NCBI GenBank assembly: GCA_000434915.1 | Contig: FR882078.1 | Coordinates: 1-64,000, forward strand | Reading direction: 5' to 3' | DNA from: Ruminococcus sp. CAG:563 | Lineage (GTDB): Bacteria > Bacillota > Clostridia > Oscillospirales > Acutalibacteraceae | DNA: 64,000 bases | Part shown: piece after piece, positions 16,814-24,529 of the stretch | Layout of the letters: each line of letters starts with the position of its first letter | Numbering within the stretch: the stretch's first letter is position 1 | Translations under genes and position numbers: made by a program | The notes under the pieces: model-generated | Database searches by the model: none | Told to the model about the DNA's origin: nothing | The model's input: only the letters and a program-made list of their open reading frames with translations

Positions 16814-19546
16814 TTGAAGTATTATCTTGAAAATGCAAAAGAGGTTCTTTCGCAGACTCAAAGCTCCGAAAAAGGCTTAAGCTCTGCCGAAGCGGCAAAG
16901 CGGCTTGAGAAAAACGGTAAAAACAAACTCAAGGAAGCTGAAAAGGAAAGCTTGTTCAGAAAATTTATTAACTCTCTTGCCGATCCGATGATCATTATGC
17001 TTCTCGTTGCGGCGGCCATTCAGGGCGTTGTTGCGGTTATCGAAGCCGGCGGAAAGCCGACTATTCGTGAGTTCGCCGATGTTTTTGTTATCCTTGTTGT
17101 TGTTATCATCAACACGATAATGGGTCTCGTTCAGGAGAGCAAGGCGGAAGCGGCTATGGATGCTCTCATGCAAATGACGGCGGCCACCTCAAAGGTTCTT
17201 CGTGACGGTGAGGTTGTCGTTCTCAAGAGTGAGGACGTCGTTGTCGGCGATATCGTTCTCTTTGAAGCCGGCGATGCAGTTCCTGCCGACTGTCGAATTC
17301 TTGAATCACATTCAATGAAGGTTGAGGAAGCGGCTCTGACAGGTGAATCTGTTCCTGTTACAAAAATGGTTGACGTTCTCATGCTCAAGGACAGCTCAAA
17401 GGATGTTGCTCTCGGCGACAGAAAGAATATGCTTTACAGCGGTTCTACAATCGTTTACGGACGCGGTAAGGCTGTTGTTACAGGCACGGGAATGGACACC
17501 GAAATGGGTAAGATTGCCGACGCTCTCAGCACGGCCGAGAAAGAGGAAACTCCGCTCCAGAAGAAGATGGGCGAGCTTTCTCATTTCCTCACAAAGCTTG
17601 TTATCGGTATCAGCGTTCTTGTTTTCGTTGTCGGTGTTGTTGAAACGCTTGTACTTTCCAATGAACCGTTCACATGGAAGCTTCTCGGCGAATCTTCGCT
17701 TAATACATTCATTGCGGCTATTGCGCTTGCCGTTGCCGCTATCCCGGAAGGACTTCCGGCAGTTGTTACGATTATTCTTTCAATCGGCGTTACCGCTATG
17801 AGTAAGCGTCAGGCTCTCATCAGGAAGCTGACCGCCGTTGAAACACTCGGATGTACACAGATTATCTGCTCTGATAAGACAGGTACACTCACACAGAATA
17901 AGATGACCGTCGTTGAGCATTACGGTGAGGACGAGCAGCTTCTTGCAAAGGCAATGGCTCTCTGCTGCGACGCTGAAATTGACGCAAACGGCAAGGTTAC
18001 GGGTGAACCGACAGAGGCTGCACTCGTTGCATATGCAAATTCTCTTAATATGCACAAGAGTAACCTTGTTGCCGACATGCCGCGTATCGGCGAGGCTCCG
18101 TTCGATTCGGGCAGAAAGATGATGTCAACAGTTCATCAGTCGGCTGACGGAATCGTCCAGTACACAAAAGGCGCACCCGATGAAATTCTCAAGAAGTGTA
18201 AATTTGCACTTGTAGGCGGCAAGGTTGTTGAAATCACAGACGATATCAAGGCTGCCGCACTTAAGGACAACAAGAGAATGGCCGACAAGGCTCTCAGAGT
18301 TCTTGCTTGTTCATATAAAAAATATGACTCCGCTCCTACGGATTTCGCTCCCGAAGCTCTTGAAAACGACCTTATCTTTATCGGTCTTACAGGCATGATT
18401 GATCCGGTTCGTCCCGAGGTTAAGGCTGCTATCGACGAGTGCCGTCAGGCAGGTATCCGTCCTGTTATGATTACGGGCGACCATAAGGATACGGCGGTTG
18501 CTATCGGTAAGGAGCTTGGCATTATCACAGACGCTTCGCAGGCTATCATGGGTGCGGAGCTTGATAAGTTCAGCGACGAGGAGCTTAAAGAGGAAGTTAC
18601 GAAGTATTCCGTTTATGCCCGTGTTCAGCCTGAGCACAAGACACGCATAGTTAAGGCTTGGAAGGCTCGCGGAATGGTTACGGCTATGACCGGTGACGGT
18701 GTTAACGACGCTCCGTCAATAAAGGCCGCAGATATCGGTATCGGAATGGGTATCACAGGTACTGACGTTACAAAGGGCACCTCGGATATGGTTCTTGCCG
18801 ATGATAACTTTGCAACAATTGTTAACGCTGTTGAAGAGGGTCGTAAGATTTACGACAATGTTCTCAAGGTTCTTCAGTTCCAGCTTTCAACAAATCTCAG
18901 TGAAGTTATAATCATGTTCGTTGCTTCGATTCTTCACTTCACTATTCTTTCACCCGTTCATCTTCTTTGGATCAACATGGTTACGGACTCGCTTCCGGGT
19001 CTTGCACTCGGCATGGAAAAGGCTGAGGGCAACATCATGAGAAGACGTCCGCGTCCGACGACGGACGGTATCTTTTCAAACGGTGCCGGTGTTGACATGG
19101 TATGGCAGGGAATTTACCTTGCAATCATCGAAATTGCCGCATACATTATAGGATATTGGCTTGAACCCGTAGGCGGTGCAACACACAGCCTCGCAGGTTT
19201 CTTCAGCGGCACGGAATGTGTCAACGCAATGGCAATGGCATTCCTCACAGTTAACTTTGCCGAAATGATGTGTGCAATAAACATGCGTTCACGTCAGGCT
19301 TCAATCTTCTCGGCAGACATGATGAAAAAAATGAACTGGTGGCTTGTAGGTGCATTCTTTGCAACAACGGCATTGACTCTCGCAGCTATCTATATTCCGG
19401 GTCTTTGCACCGTATTCGGAATCGAACCGGGCACATTCAGCATTGAAGAGCTTGCAATTTCCTTCGGCCTCGCACTTTCAACTGTTCCTGTATTTGAGAT
19501 AGGCAAGGCAATCAGGCGAGCAGTTAACAAGAAGAAGGAAGCATAA
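16814..19546 (+). CDS. P-type cation-transporting ATPase (Ca/Mn type)
   Basis: A 910-aa P2A-type ATPase that exports a divalent cation at the cost of ATP. Motifs in order: TGES (actuator), PEGLPAVVTI (M4 metal site), DKTGTLTQNKM (phosphorylated Asp), KGAPDEIL (nucleotide domain) and TGDGVNDAPSIK, then six C-terminal helices. I start it at TTG 16814, with AGGAGG 8 bases upstream. An in-frame extension would run back into the riboswitch and lacks a start signal. By sequence it resembles Ca2+ pumps (PMA1/PMR1-like), but the manganese riboswitch in its leader argues for Mn2+ export, as for the YoaB pump of Lactococcus. Confidence 0.9.
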   Translation: MKYYLENAKEVLSQTQSSEKGLSSAEAAKRLEKNGKNKLKEAEKESLFRKFINSLADPMIIMLLVAAAIQGVVAVIEAGGKPTIREFADVFVILVVVIINTIMGLVQESKAEAAMDALMQMTAATSKVLRDGEVVVLKSEDVVVGDIVLFEAGDAVPADCRILESHSMKVEEAALTGESVPVTKMVDVLMLKDSSKDVALGDRKNMLYSGSTIVYGRGKAVVTGTGMDTEMGKIADALSTAEKEETPLQKKMGELSHFLTKLVIGISVLVFVVGVVETLVLSNEPFTWKLLGESSLNTFIAAIALAVAAIPEGLPAVVTIILSIGVTAMSKRQALIRKLTAVETLGCTQIICSDKTGTLTQNKMTVVEHYGEDEQLLAKAMALCCDAEIDANGKVTGEPTEAALVAYANSLNMHKSNLVADMPRIGEAPFDSGRKMMSTVHQSADGIVQYTKGAPDEILKKCKFALVGGKVVEITDDIKAAALKDNKRMADKALRVLACSYKKYDSAPTDFAPEALENDLIFIGLTGMIDPVRPEVKAAIDECRQAGIRPVMITGDHKDTAVAIGKELGIITDASQAIMGAELDKFSDEELKEEVTKYSVYARVQPEHKTRIVKAWKARGMVTAMTGDGVNDAPSIKAADIGIGMGITGTDVTKGTSDMVLADDNFATIVNAVEEGRKIYDNVLKVLQFQLSTNLSEVIIMFVASILHFTILSPVHLLWINMVTDSLPGLALGMEKAEGNIMRRRPRPTTDGIFSNGAGVDMVWQGIYLAIIEIAAYIIGYWLEPVGGATHSLAGFFSGTECVNAMAMAFLTVNFAEMMCAINMRSRQASIFSADMMKKMNWWLVGAFFATTALTLAAIYIPGLCTVFGIEPGTFSIEELAISFGLALSTVPVFEIGKAIRRAVNKKKEA

Positions 19547-19561
19547 ATTTTAACAATAAGC

Positions 19562-19596
19562 AAACCGCCGACGAGCAATCATCGGCGGTTATTTTA
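19562..19596. terminator. Bidirectional terminator
   Basis: A perfect 9-bp GC-rich stem (AACCGCCGA / TCGGCGGTT) with a 10-base loop and ATTTTAT after it, between convergent genes. Confidence 0.75.
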
Positions 19597-19599
19597 TGC

Positions 19600-20367
19600 T
19601 CATTTTTTTGCTGTGAAGAAAAGACGGGGCATCTTGAGAATGATTGAGCCGTTGGCTCTGCGAGGAAAATTCTCGGAAATAATTTCGGTGAGGTCGGCAA
19701 GGAATTCCGGTTGTTCCTCATCCGAAAGCATATCGAGATACGGGCGCAGTCCGCTGCCCTTGTACCATTCGATTACGCCGTCATGTGAATGAACGGTGTG
19801 ATAATACGTCGTTTCCCAAATGTTGAAATTATCACTGAGCCTGCCGAGAATGTCATAGTAATCCTCCGGCAAAAGATTGTGAAAATTGTGTATTGAAGCA
19901 AGCTTTTTCCATTCAACCGTGTGAGCGAGCAAATTTAAAAGACGATAAAACGGTGCTTTTTGAATATACGGAATCTGAACGGCAAGTGTGCCGCCATCAT
20001 TGAGCTTATCGAAAATCGCAGGAAGAAGCGATTCGTGGTCGGGGATCCAATGGATACAGGCGTTTGAAAAAATGAGATCAAATTTTCCGTTGAGCTTGTC
20101 AAGATCATCGGGCATACGGCTTTGCTCAAACTTCAGCTCGGGATATGTTGCCTGTGCTTTTTTCAGCATGTCCTCGGAATAATCCACGCCGAGAATGTCG
20201 GCGTTTGGAAACTGCTCGGCAAGCCTGTGTGTGCTGTTCCCCGGGCCGCAGCCTATGTCAAGTATGTGCTTCGGCTTTGTGTCGGCAATTCGGTTCACTA
20301 AATCTATTGACGGCTGAGTGCGCTCCGCTCCGAATTTCATATATTGATTTGAGTTCCAGTCGGACAT
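19600..20367 (-). CDS. tam: Trans-aconitate 2-methyltransferase-like SAM enzyme
   Basis: A 255-aa class I SAM-dependent methyltransferase. It opens with the Tam-type WNSNQYMKFGAERTQP and has the SAM-binding LDIGCGPGNST followed by an acidic loop (GVDYSEDML). NACIHWIPD matches Tam post-motif residues. Tam methylates trans-aconitate, detoxifying this aconitase inhibitor. The assignment rests on pattern memory; a related small-acid methyltransferase is possible. It is monocistronic, with AAGGAGGG upstream of the ATG. Confidence 0.78.
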   Translation of the reverse strand: MSDWNSNQYMKFGAERTQPSIDLVNRIADTKPKHILDIGCGPGNSTHRLAEQFPNADILGVDYSEDMLKKAQATYPELKFEQSRMPDDLDKLNGKFDLIFSNACIHWIPDHESLLPAIFDKLNDGGTLAVQIPYIQKAPFYRLLNLLAHTVEWKKLASIHNFHNLLPEDYYDILGRLSDNFNIWETTYYHTVHSHDGVIEWYKGSGLRPYLDMLSDEEQPEFLADLTEIISENFPRRANGSIILKMPRLFFTAKK

Positions 20368-20395
20368 AATTATCCCTCCTTGCGAAATTTACTTA

Positions 20396-20423
20396 ATTAT
20401 ACTCCCATGAAAATTTTTTTCAA
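20396..20423 (-). promoter_or_regulatory. Promoter of tam
   Basis: Minus strand TTGAAA (20418-20423), 16-base spacer, TATAAT (20396-20401). Confidence 0.6.
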
Positions 20424-20433
20424 GTGGATGTCG

Positions 20434-20462
20434 TTGTTTTTTTACACACATTTTGATATAAT
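20434..20462 (+). promoter_or_regulatory. Promoter of trmO
   Basis: TTGTTT (20434-20439), 17-base spacer, TATAAT (20457-20462), just upstream of the AAGGTGAC ribosome binding site. Confidence 0.6.
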
Positions 20463-20489
20463 ATTCTTGAATAAATCCGAAAAGGTGAC

Positions 20490-21152
20490 ATGATGAAAAC
20501 GATTGCAAAAATTTATACGGATTTTCCGACTAAATTCGGAATTCCGAGACAGAGCGGACTTGTAGAAGAGCTGAAAGGACGAATTGTTTTTGAGCCTGAA
20601 TTTTGCAGTCCCGACGCAATAAGAGGACTTGACGGCTTCTCACATATCTGGCTTCTGTGGAAGTTCAACACTCCTGCCGAGAGCCGCTCCCTGACCGTTC
20701 GTCCGCCGAAGCTTGGCGGCAATGTCAGAATGGGCGTTTTTGCAACCCGTTCGCCTTTTCGGCCTAACAATATCGGACTTTCCTGCGTAAGGCTTGAAAA
20801 AATCGACGGAGCGGAGATGATCGTTTCGGGAGCGGATTTGATGGACGGAACCGAGATTGTGGATATCAAGCCGTATGTGCCGTATGCCGACTGTCACCCT
20901 GACGCTGTCGGCGGATTTTCAAAGGACGGCAGCGAACGGCTGAAAGTCGATATTCCCGAGAGGCTGTTGACCTTGTTCCCGGAAAATAAAAGATCTGCTC
21001 TTATTAAGGTCTTGGAGCTTGACCCGAGACCTCAATATCAGAATGACCCCGAAAGGCTTTACGGATTCGGATTTGCAGGCTATGAAATAAGATTTACGGT
21101 TGATAACGGTACGCTTTTTGTAAAAGAAATTGAAAAGTTCACAGGTTGTTAA
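20490..21152 (+). CDS. trmO: tRNA (N6-threonylcarbamoyladenosine37-N6)-methyltransferase TrmO
   Basis: A 220-aa protein of the TsaA/YaeB (TrmO) family, which methylates t6A37 of tRNA-Thr using SAM bound to a beta-barrel fold. Conserved blocks are present: TKFGIPRQSGLV, FSHIWLLWKF, GVFATRSPFRPNNIGLS and LMDGTEIVDIKPYVPY. The C-terminal domain (DPRPQYQNDPER, YEIRFTV) is also complete, and the length is normal. Two adjacent ATG codons (20490, 20493) are both possible starts; the second has the better spacing to AAGGTGA. Confidence 0.92.
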   Translation: MMKTIAKIYTDFPTKFGIPRQSGLVEELKGRIVFEPEFCSPDAIRGLDGFSHIWLLWKFNTPAESRSLTVRPPKLGGNVRMGVFATRSPFRPNNIGLSCVRLEKIDGAEMIVSGADLMDGTEIVDIKPYVPYADCHPDAVGGFSKDGSERLKVDIPERLLTLFPENKRSALIKVLELDPRPQYQNDPERLYGFGFAGYEIRFTVDNGTLFVKEIEKFTGC

Positions 21153-21204
21153 AATAATGTCACAATTTCCGCAAGATTTAAGTTTATAATATAATTAAAG
21201 CGTG

Positions 21205-21217
21205 GGTAAACGTTACC
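21205..21217 (+). promoter_or_regulatory. Possible LacI/CcpA-type operator before fucO
   Basis: GGTAAACGTTACC, a dyad with 5-bp arms, lies 15 bases after a TATAAT (21185-21190), just past the expected transcription start. Such CG-centred dyads are typical LacI-family operators. No regulator of that kind is in the window. Confidence 0.4.
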
Positions 21218-21295
21218 GCAAGATAACAAAAATCACGCCGAAAGATAAATCAGCCGCCGAAAAAGCGGTTATTAAATTAAGGAGAGTGTAATTCC

Positions 21296-22441
21296 ATGAA
21301 CAGATTTGTACTTAACGAAACTTCTTATCATGGCGCAGGTGCCATCAATGCTATCCCAGATGAAGTAAAGGGCAGAGGCTTTAAGAAGGTTATGGTTGCT
21401 TCAGACCCCGACCTTGTAAAGTTCGGTGTATCGAAGAAGGTTACAGATGTTCTTGAAAATGCGGGAATCGAATACGAATTATTTACAGATATCAAGCCGA
21501 ATCCGACCATTCAGAATGTTCAGGCCGGTGTCGCTAAGTTTAAAGAGATCGGCGCAGACTGCATTGTAGCAATCGGCGGCGGTTCATCAATGGACACAGC
21601 AAAGGCAGTCGGCATTATTATTGCCAACCCCGAGTTTGCAGATGTTCGTTCTCTTGAGGGCGTTGCACCGACAAAGAACAAGTGCGTTCCGATTATCGCT
21701 GTTCCCACCACCGCAGGTACAGCCGCAGAGGTTACAATCAACTATGTTATCACAGACGCAGAGAAGAACCGCAAGATGGTTTGTGTTGACGTTCATGACA
21801 TTCCGGTTGTTGCAGTCGTTGATCCCGACATGATGTCATCAATGCCGAAGGGCCTCACCGCCGCAACAGGTATGGATGCTCTTACACATGCTATTGAGGG
21901 CTACATCACAAAGGGCGCATGGGCACTTTCCGATATGTTCCATCTCAAGGCGATTGAGATTATCTCCAAGAACCTCAGAGGTGCTGTTGAGAACACCGCA
22001 GAGGGCAGAGAGGGAATGGCTCTCGGCCAGTACGTTGCAGGTATGGGCTTCTCAAATGTCGGTCTCGGTATTGTTCACTCAATGGCTCATCCGCTTGGTG
22101 CACTTTATGACACACCGCACGGCGTAGCAAACGCAATTCTTCTCCCGACCGTTATGGAGTACAATGCTCCGGCAACAGGCGATAAGTATCGTGACATTGC
22201 AAAGGCTATGGGCGTTGAGGGCACAGAGGATATGAGCATTGAAGAGGCTCGCAAGGCAGCTATTGATGCTGTTAAGCAGCTTTCAAACGATGTCGGAATT
22301 CCGGCAGACCTCAAAGAGATTGTTAAGGAAGAGGATATTCCGTTCCTTGCACAGTCGGCTTATGATGACGCTTGCCGCCCGGGCAACCCGAGAGATACAA
22401 GCGTTGAAGAGATTACAGCTCTTTACAAAAAGCTTATTTGA
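21296..22441 (+). CDS. fucO: Iron-dependent alcohol dehydrogenase, lactaldehyde reductase type
   Basis: A 381-aa group III Fe-dependent alcohol dehydrogenase very close to FucO. It contains IGGGSSMDTAKA (NAD-binding), PTTAGTAAEVTINYVITD, TGMDALTHAIEGYITKGAW and the metal-binding HSMAHPLGALYDTPHGVANA. FucO reduces L-lactaldehyde to 1,2-propanediol during fucose or rhamnose fermentation, recycling NADH. No sugar-catabolism genes are adjacent, so a general aldehyde reductase role is also possible. AAGGAGAG precedes the ATG, and a possible LacI-type operator lies in the leader. Confidence 0.9.
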   Translation: MNRFVLNETSYHGAGAINAIPDEVKGRGFKKVMVASDPDLVKFGVSKKVTDVLENAGIEYELFTDIKPNPTIQNVQAGVAKFKEIGADCIVAIGGGSSMDTAKAVGIIIANPEFADVRSLEGVAPTKNKCVPIIAVPTTAGTAAEVTINYVITDAEKNRKMVCVDVHDIPVVAVVDPDMMSSMPKGLTAATGMDALTHAIEGYITKGAWALSDMFHLKAIEIISKNLRGAVENTAEGREGMALGQYVAGMGFSNVGLGIVHSMAHPLGALYDTPHGVANAILLPTVMEYNAPATGDKYRDIAKAMGVEGTEDMSIEEARKAAIDAVKQLSNDVGIPADLKEIVKEEDIPFLAQSAYDDACRPGNPRDTSVEEITALYKKLI

Positions 22442-22461
22442 TTGTATAATTGAATAAAGGT

Positions 22462-22492
22462 AATCCGTCGGGCTTTACCCGGCGGATTTTTT
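22462..22492 (+). terminator. Terminator of fucO
   Basis: An 11-bp stem (AATCCGTCGGG / CCCGGCGGATT) with a 5-base loop, then TTTTTTC. Confidence 0.85.
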
Positions 22493-22586
22493 CGGGATCA
22501 GCAAGTTAAAAGATTTTTTTATAAGCTTCCACTTGAAGCAACATCATCAACAGAGAATTTCTATAGATTCTGTAGAATTTTCTCAG

Positions 22587-22782
22587 CCTCCCCTTGAAGC
22601 AAGGCAGCGAAGCGGCGCGACGGTAGTGAATGAACGTCCGGTGGACGTTCAGAGCCGGCGCGTGACCGAGCCGCAGCGAGACGGGGGACCGCTTGCGGTG
22701 GTGGGGGTTTAAATTTCCCCTTATCATTGAGCCACCTCACCCGAACGGCGCAATCCGCCGCACACCTTCCCCTCAAGGGAAG
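22587..22782. repeat. GC-rich MITE-like interspersed repeat
   Basis: A roughly 196-bp block much richer in GC than its surroundings. The ends are imperfect inverted copies (CTCCCCTTGAAGCAAGG at 22588-22604; CTTCCCTTGAGGGGAAGG on the other strand at 22765-22782). Inside is a perfect 9-bp dyad, TGAACGTCC-GGT-GGACGTTCA (22631-22651). It reads open on the minus strand but no plausible protein results. A partial copy of the left end sits at 22526-22541. It resembles intergenic repeats I recall from gut Firmicutes. Copy number elsewhere in the genome cannot be seen here. Confidence 0.6.
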
Positions 22783-22871
22783 ACTGTAAAATAACATCTA
22801 TTTTCAATTTAAAAGTTGATAATATGTTATGTAGGGAAGCATGTCGATCTTATCTATCGGAGGATTATCAC

Positions 22872-23795
22872 ATGGAAACGCAAAAGAAAACTTTAACGGT
22901 GTTCACACCGGCATATAACCGAGCTTACACGATTCATAAATGCTATGAGAGCCTGCGTCGTCAGACATTGAAGGATTTTGTGTGGCTTGTTGTTGACGAC
23001 GGCTCAACCGATAATACCGCTGAGCTGATAAAGCAATGGCAGACCGTGACCGATAACGGATTTGAGATTCGCTATGTCTACAAGGAAAACGGCGGCATGC
23101 ACACAGCTCACAACACTGCCTATGAAAACATTGATACGGAGCTGAACACCTGCATCGATTCCGACGATTATATGACCGACGATGCGGTCGAAAAGATTGT
23201 GAACTGCTGGAAAAAATACGGCAGTGACAAATATGCCGGAATACTCGCTCTCGATATTTTTGATAACGGTAAGATTATCGGCAAGGAGCTTGAAACCGAC
23301 AGATTTGATACTACGTTTTATTCATATTATCAGCGGGGCGGCAGGGGAGATAAAAAGATTATCTATCGAACGGATATAATGAAAAACTTTCCCCCTTATC
23401 CGACCTTCCCGGGCGAAAAATATGTTCCACTCTCGTATAAATACACGCTTGCCGACCTTGAATACACGCTGATAATCATGAACGAACCGGTCTGTGTTGT
23501 TGAATATATGGCCGACGGTTCAAGCACAAATATGTATCGTCAATATCTCAAAAATCCGCAGGGCTTTGCATTCTTGAGAAAATTTGATATGACAGCTTTC
23601 CCTCAGCCAAAGGATGTTCTGAGAAATTGTGTTCATTATGTTTCAAGCTCAATTCTGATGAAAAACAAGCACTTTATTTCAGAATCCCCTAAAAAGATTT
23701 TGACTGTTCTTGCAATTCCGTTCGGAGCGGCTTTGACCGTATTTATCAAATATAAATCCAAGGATTATATGAAGGTCGAGGGATTTAATAAATAA
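22872..23795 (+). CDS. Glycosyltransferase family 2
   Basis: A 307-aa GT-A fold glycosyltransferase. It has the N-terminal TVFTPAYNRAYTI, the nucleotide-sugar-binding VVDDGSTDNT and the metal-binding DSDD (CIDSDDYMTDD). It transfers a sugar from a nucleotide donor to a polysaccharide or glycoprotein acceptor that cannot be told from sequence. I start at 22872, with GGAGGA upstream. A start at 22824 is possible in frame but has no ribosome binding site. It stands alone rather than inside a polysaccharide cluster, and follows the GC-rich repeat. Confidence 0.85.
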   Translation: METQKKTLTVFTPAYNRAYTIHKCYESLRRQTLKDFVWLVVDDGSTDNTAELIKQWQTVTDNGFEIRYVYKENGGMHTAHNTAYENIDTELNTCIDSDDYMTDDAVEKIVNCWKKYGSDKYAGILALDIFDNGKIIGKELETDRFDTTFYSYYQRGGRGDKKIIYRTDIMKNFPPYPTFPGEKYVPLSYKYTLADLEYTLIIMNEPVCVVEYMADGSSTNMYRQYLKNPQGFAFLRKFDMTAFPQPKDVLRNCVHYVSSSILMKNKHFISESPKKILTVLAIPFGAALTVFIKYKSKDYMKVEGFNK

Positions 23796-23818
23796 ATCAA
23801 TTAACGATTATAAAACTA

Positions 23819-23846
23819 TTGACAATATAAATATATGGTATATAAT
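23819..23846 (+). promoter_or_regulatory. Promoter of the folT riboswitch transcript
   Basis: TTGACA (23819-23824), 16-base spacer, TATAAT (23841-23846). Confidence 0.75.
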
Positions 23847-23852
23847 AGCACT

Positions 23853-23950
23853 GTTCAGAGTAGACAGATGAGCGTTAAGTGCCGACGAAACGGGGAGTTG
23901 TTCGTTGGACGAAAAGATTTCTTGCGGTTCTTCTGTCGCATCCCGCTGAG
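23853..23950 (+). ncRNA. Tetrahydrofolate riboswitch
   Basis: The conserved THF riboswitch blocks are present in order: CAGAGTAGA (23856-23864), GCGTTAAGTG (23872-23881) and the closing GCATCCCGCTGAG (23938-23950), whose end pairs back with the 5' part. It directly precedes a folate ECF transporter gene, the standard target of this class. Folate binding should turn expression off. Confidence 0.85.
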
Positions 23951-23968
23951 TAATAATGCGACTTTTGG

Positions 23969-24007
23969 CCTCCTTATTATTCAAAACGGGTAATAAGGAG
24001 GTTTTAT
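23969..24007 (+). terminator. folT leader hairpin overlapping the ribosome binding site
   Basis: A perfect 11-bp stem, CCTCCTTATTA (23969-23979) with TAATAAGGAGG (23991-24001), then TTTTATTTT. The right arm contains AAGGAGG, the ribosome binding site of folT (ATG at 24011). The hairpin could therefore stop transcription, mask the ribosome binding site, or both. Confidence 0.8.
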
Positions 24008-24010
24008 TTT

Positions 24011-24529
24011 ATGAACACAAAAAAGAAAAATGTAACAAAACAAATCTGCGTTCTCGCCTTGCTGACTGCGGCAGGCGTGGTGCTCGGCAGGCTGGTTCCG
24101 GTGATCAATCTTTGGAACACGAAGATTGAATTTGCGTTCGTCGCCGTTATGCTCGCCGCTTGCATTTCAGGTCCTGTCGGTGGAGCGGTCGTCGGTGCAC
24201 TCGTAGATTTTATCGGAGCGATACTTATGCCGACAGGTGCATATTTTCCGGGATTTACCGTCACGGCGGCAATAACAGGACTGGTTTTCGGACTGCTTCT
24301 TTACAAGAAATGCAGTTTTTCAAGAATAGTCATCGCCGTGCTTTCAACTCAGCTTGTTTGCGGACTTCTTCTCAACACGCTGTTCATTTCGATTCTTTAT
24401 ACTAAGGCGTTTACGGCTCTGCTTGCGACAAGAGCTATACAGTTTGTTATAATGAGCGTTGTTGAGATTCTCTTTGCCGAGCTTGCACTCGACCGTGCTA
24501 AGCTGCTGCAAAAGGTCAAGCTTGCTTAA
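24011..24529 (+). CDS. folT: Folate-specific ECF transporter S component FolT
   Basis: A 172-aa membrane protein with about six helices, the usual size of an ECF substrate-binding (S) component. It has LLTAAGVVLGRLVP near the N-terminus (the A-x3-A-type helix 1 contact) and ISGPVGGAVVGALVDFIGAI, typical of FolT. It needs a shared EcfAT module to drive uptake; the ecfAT genes at 54.6-57.1 kb belong to another operon and may or may not be shared. The THF riboswitch upstream supports folate as substrate. Confidence 0.88.
   Translation: MNTKKKNVTKQICVLALLTAAGVVLGRLVPVINLWNTKIEFAFVAVMLAACISGPVGGAVVGALVDFIGAILMPTGAYFPGFTVTAAITGLVFGLLLYKKCSFSRIVIAVLSTQLVCGLLLNTLFISILYTKAFTALLATRAIQFVIMSVVEILFAELALDRAKLLQKVKLA

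Noticed and set aside
22587..22797. Minus-strand open frame inside the GC-rich repeat
   Set aside because: Pro/Arg/Ala-rich product of low complexity with no ribosome binding site; explained by the GC-rich repeat.
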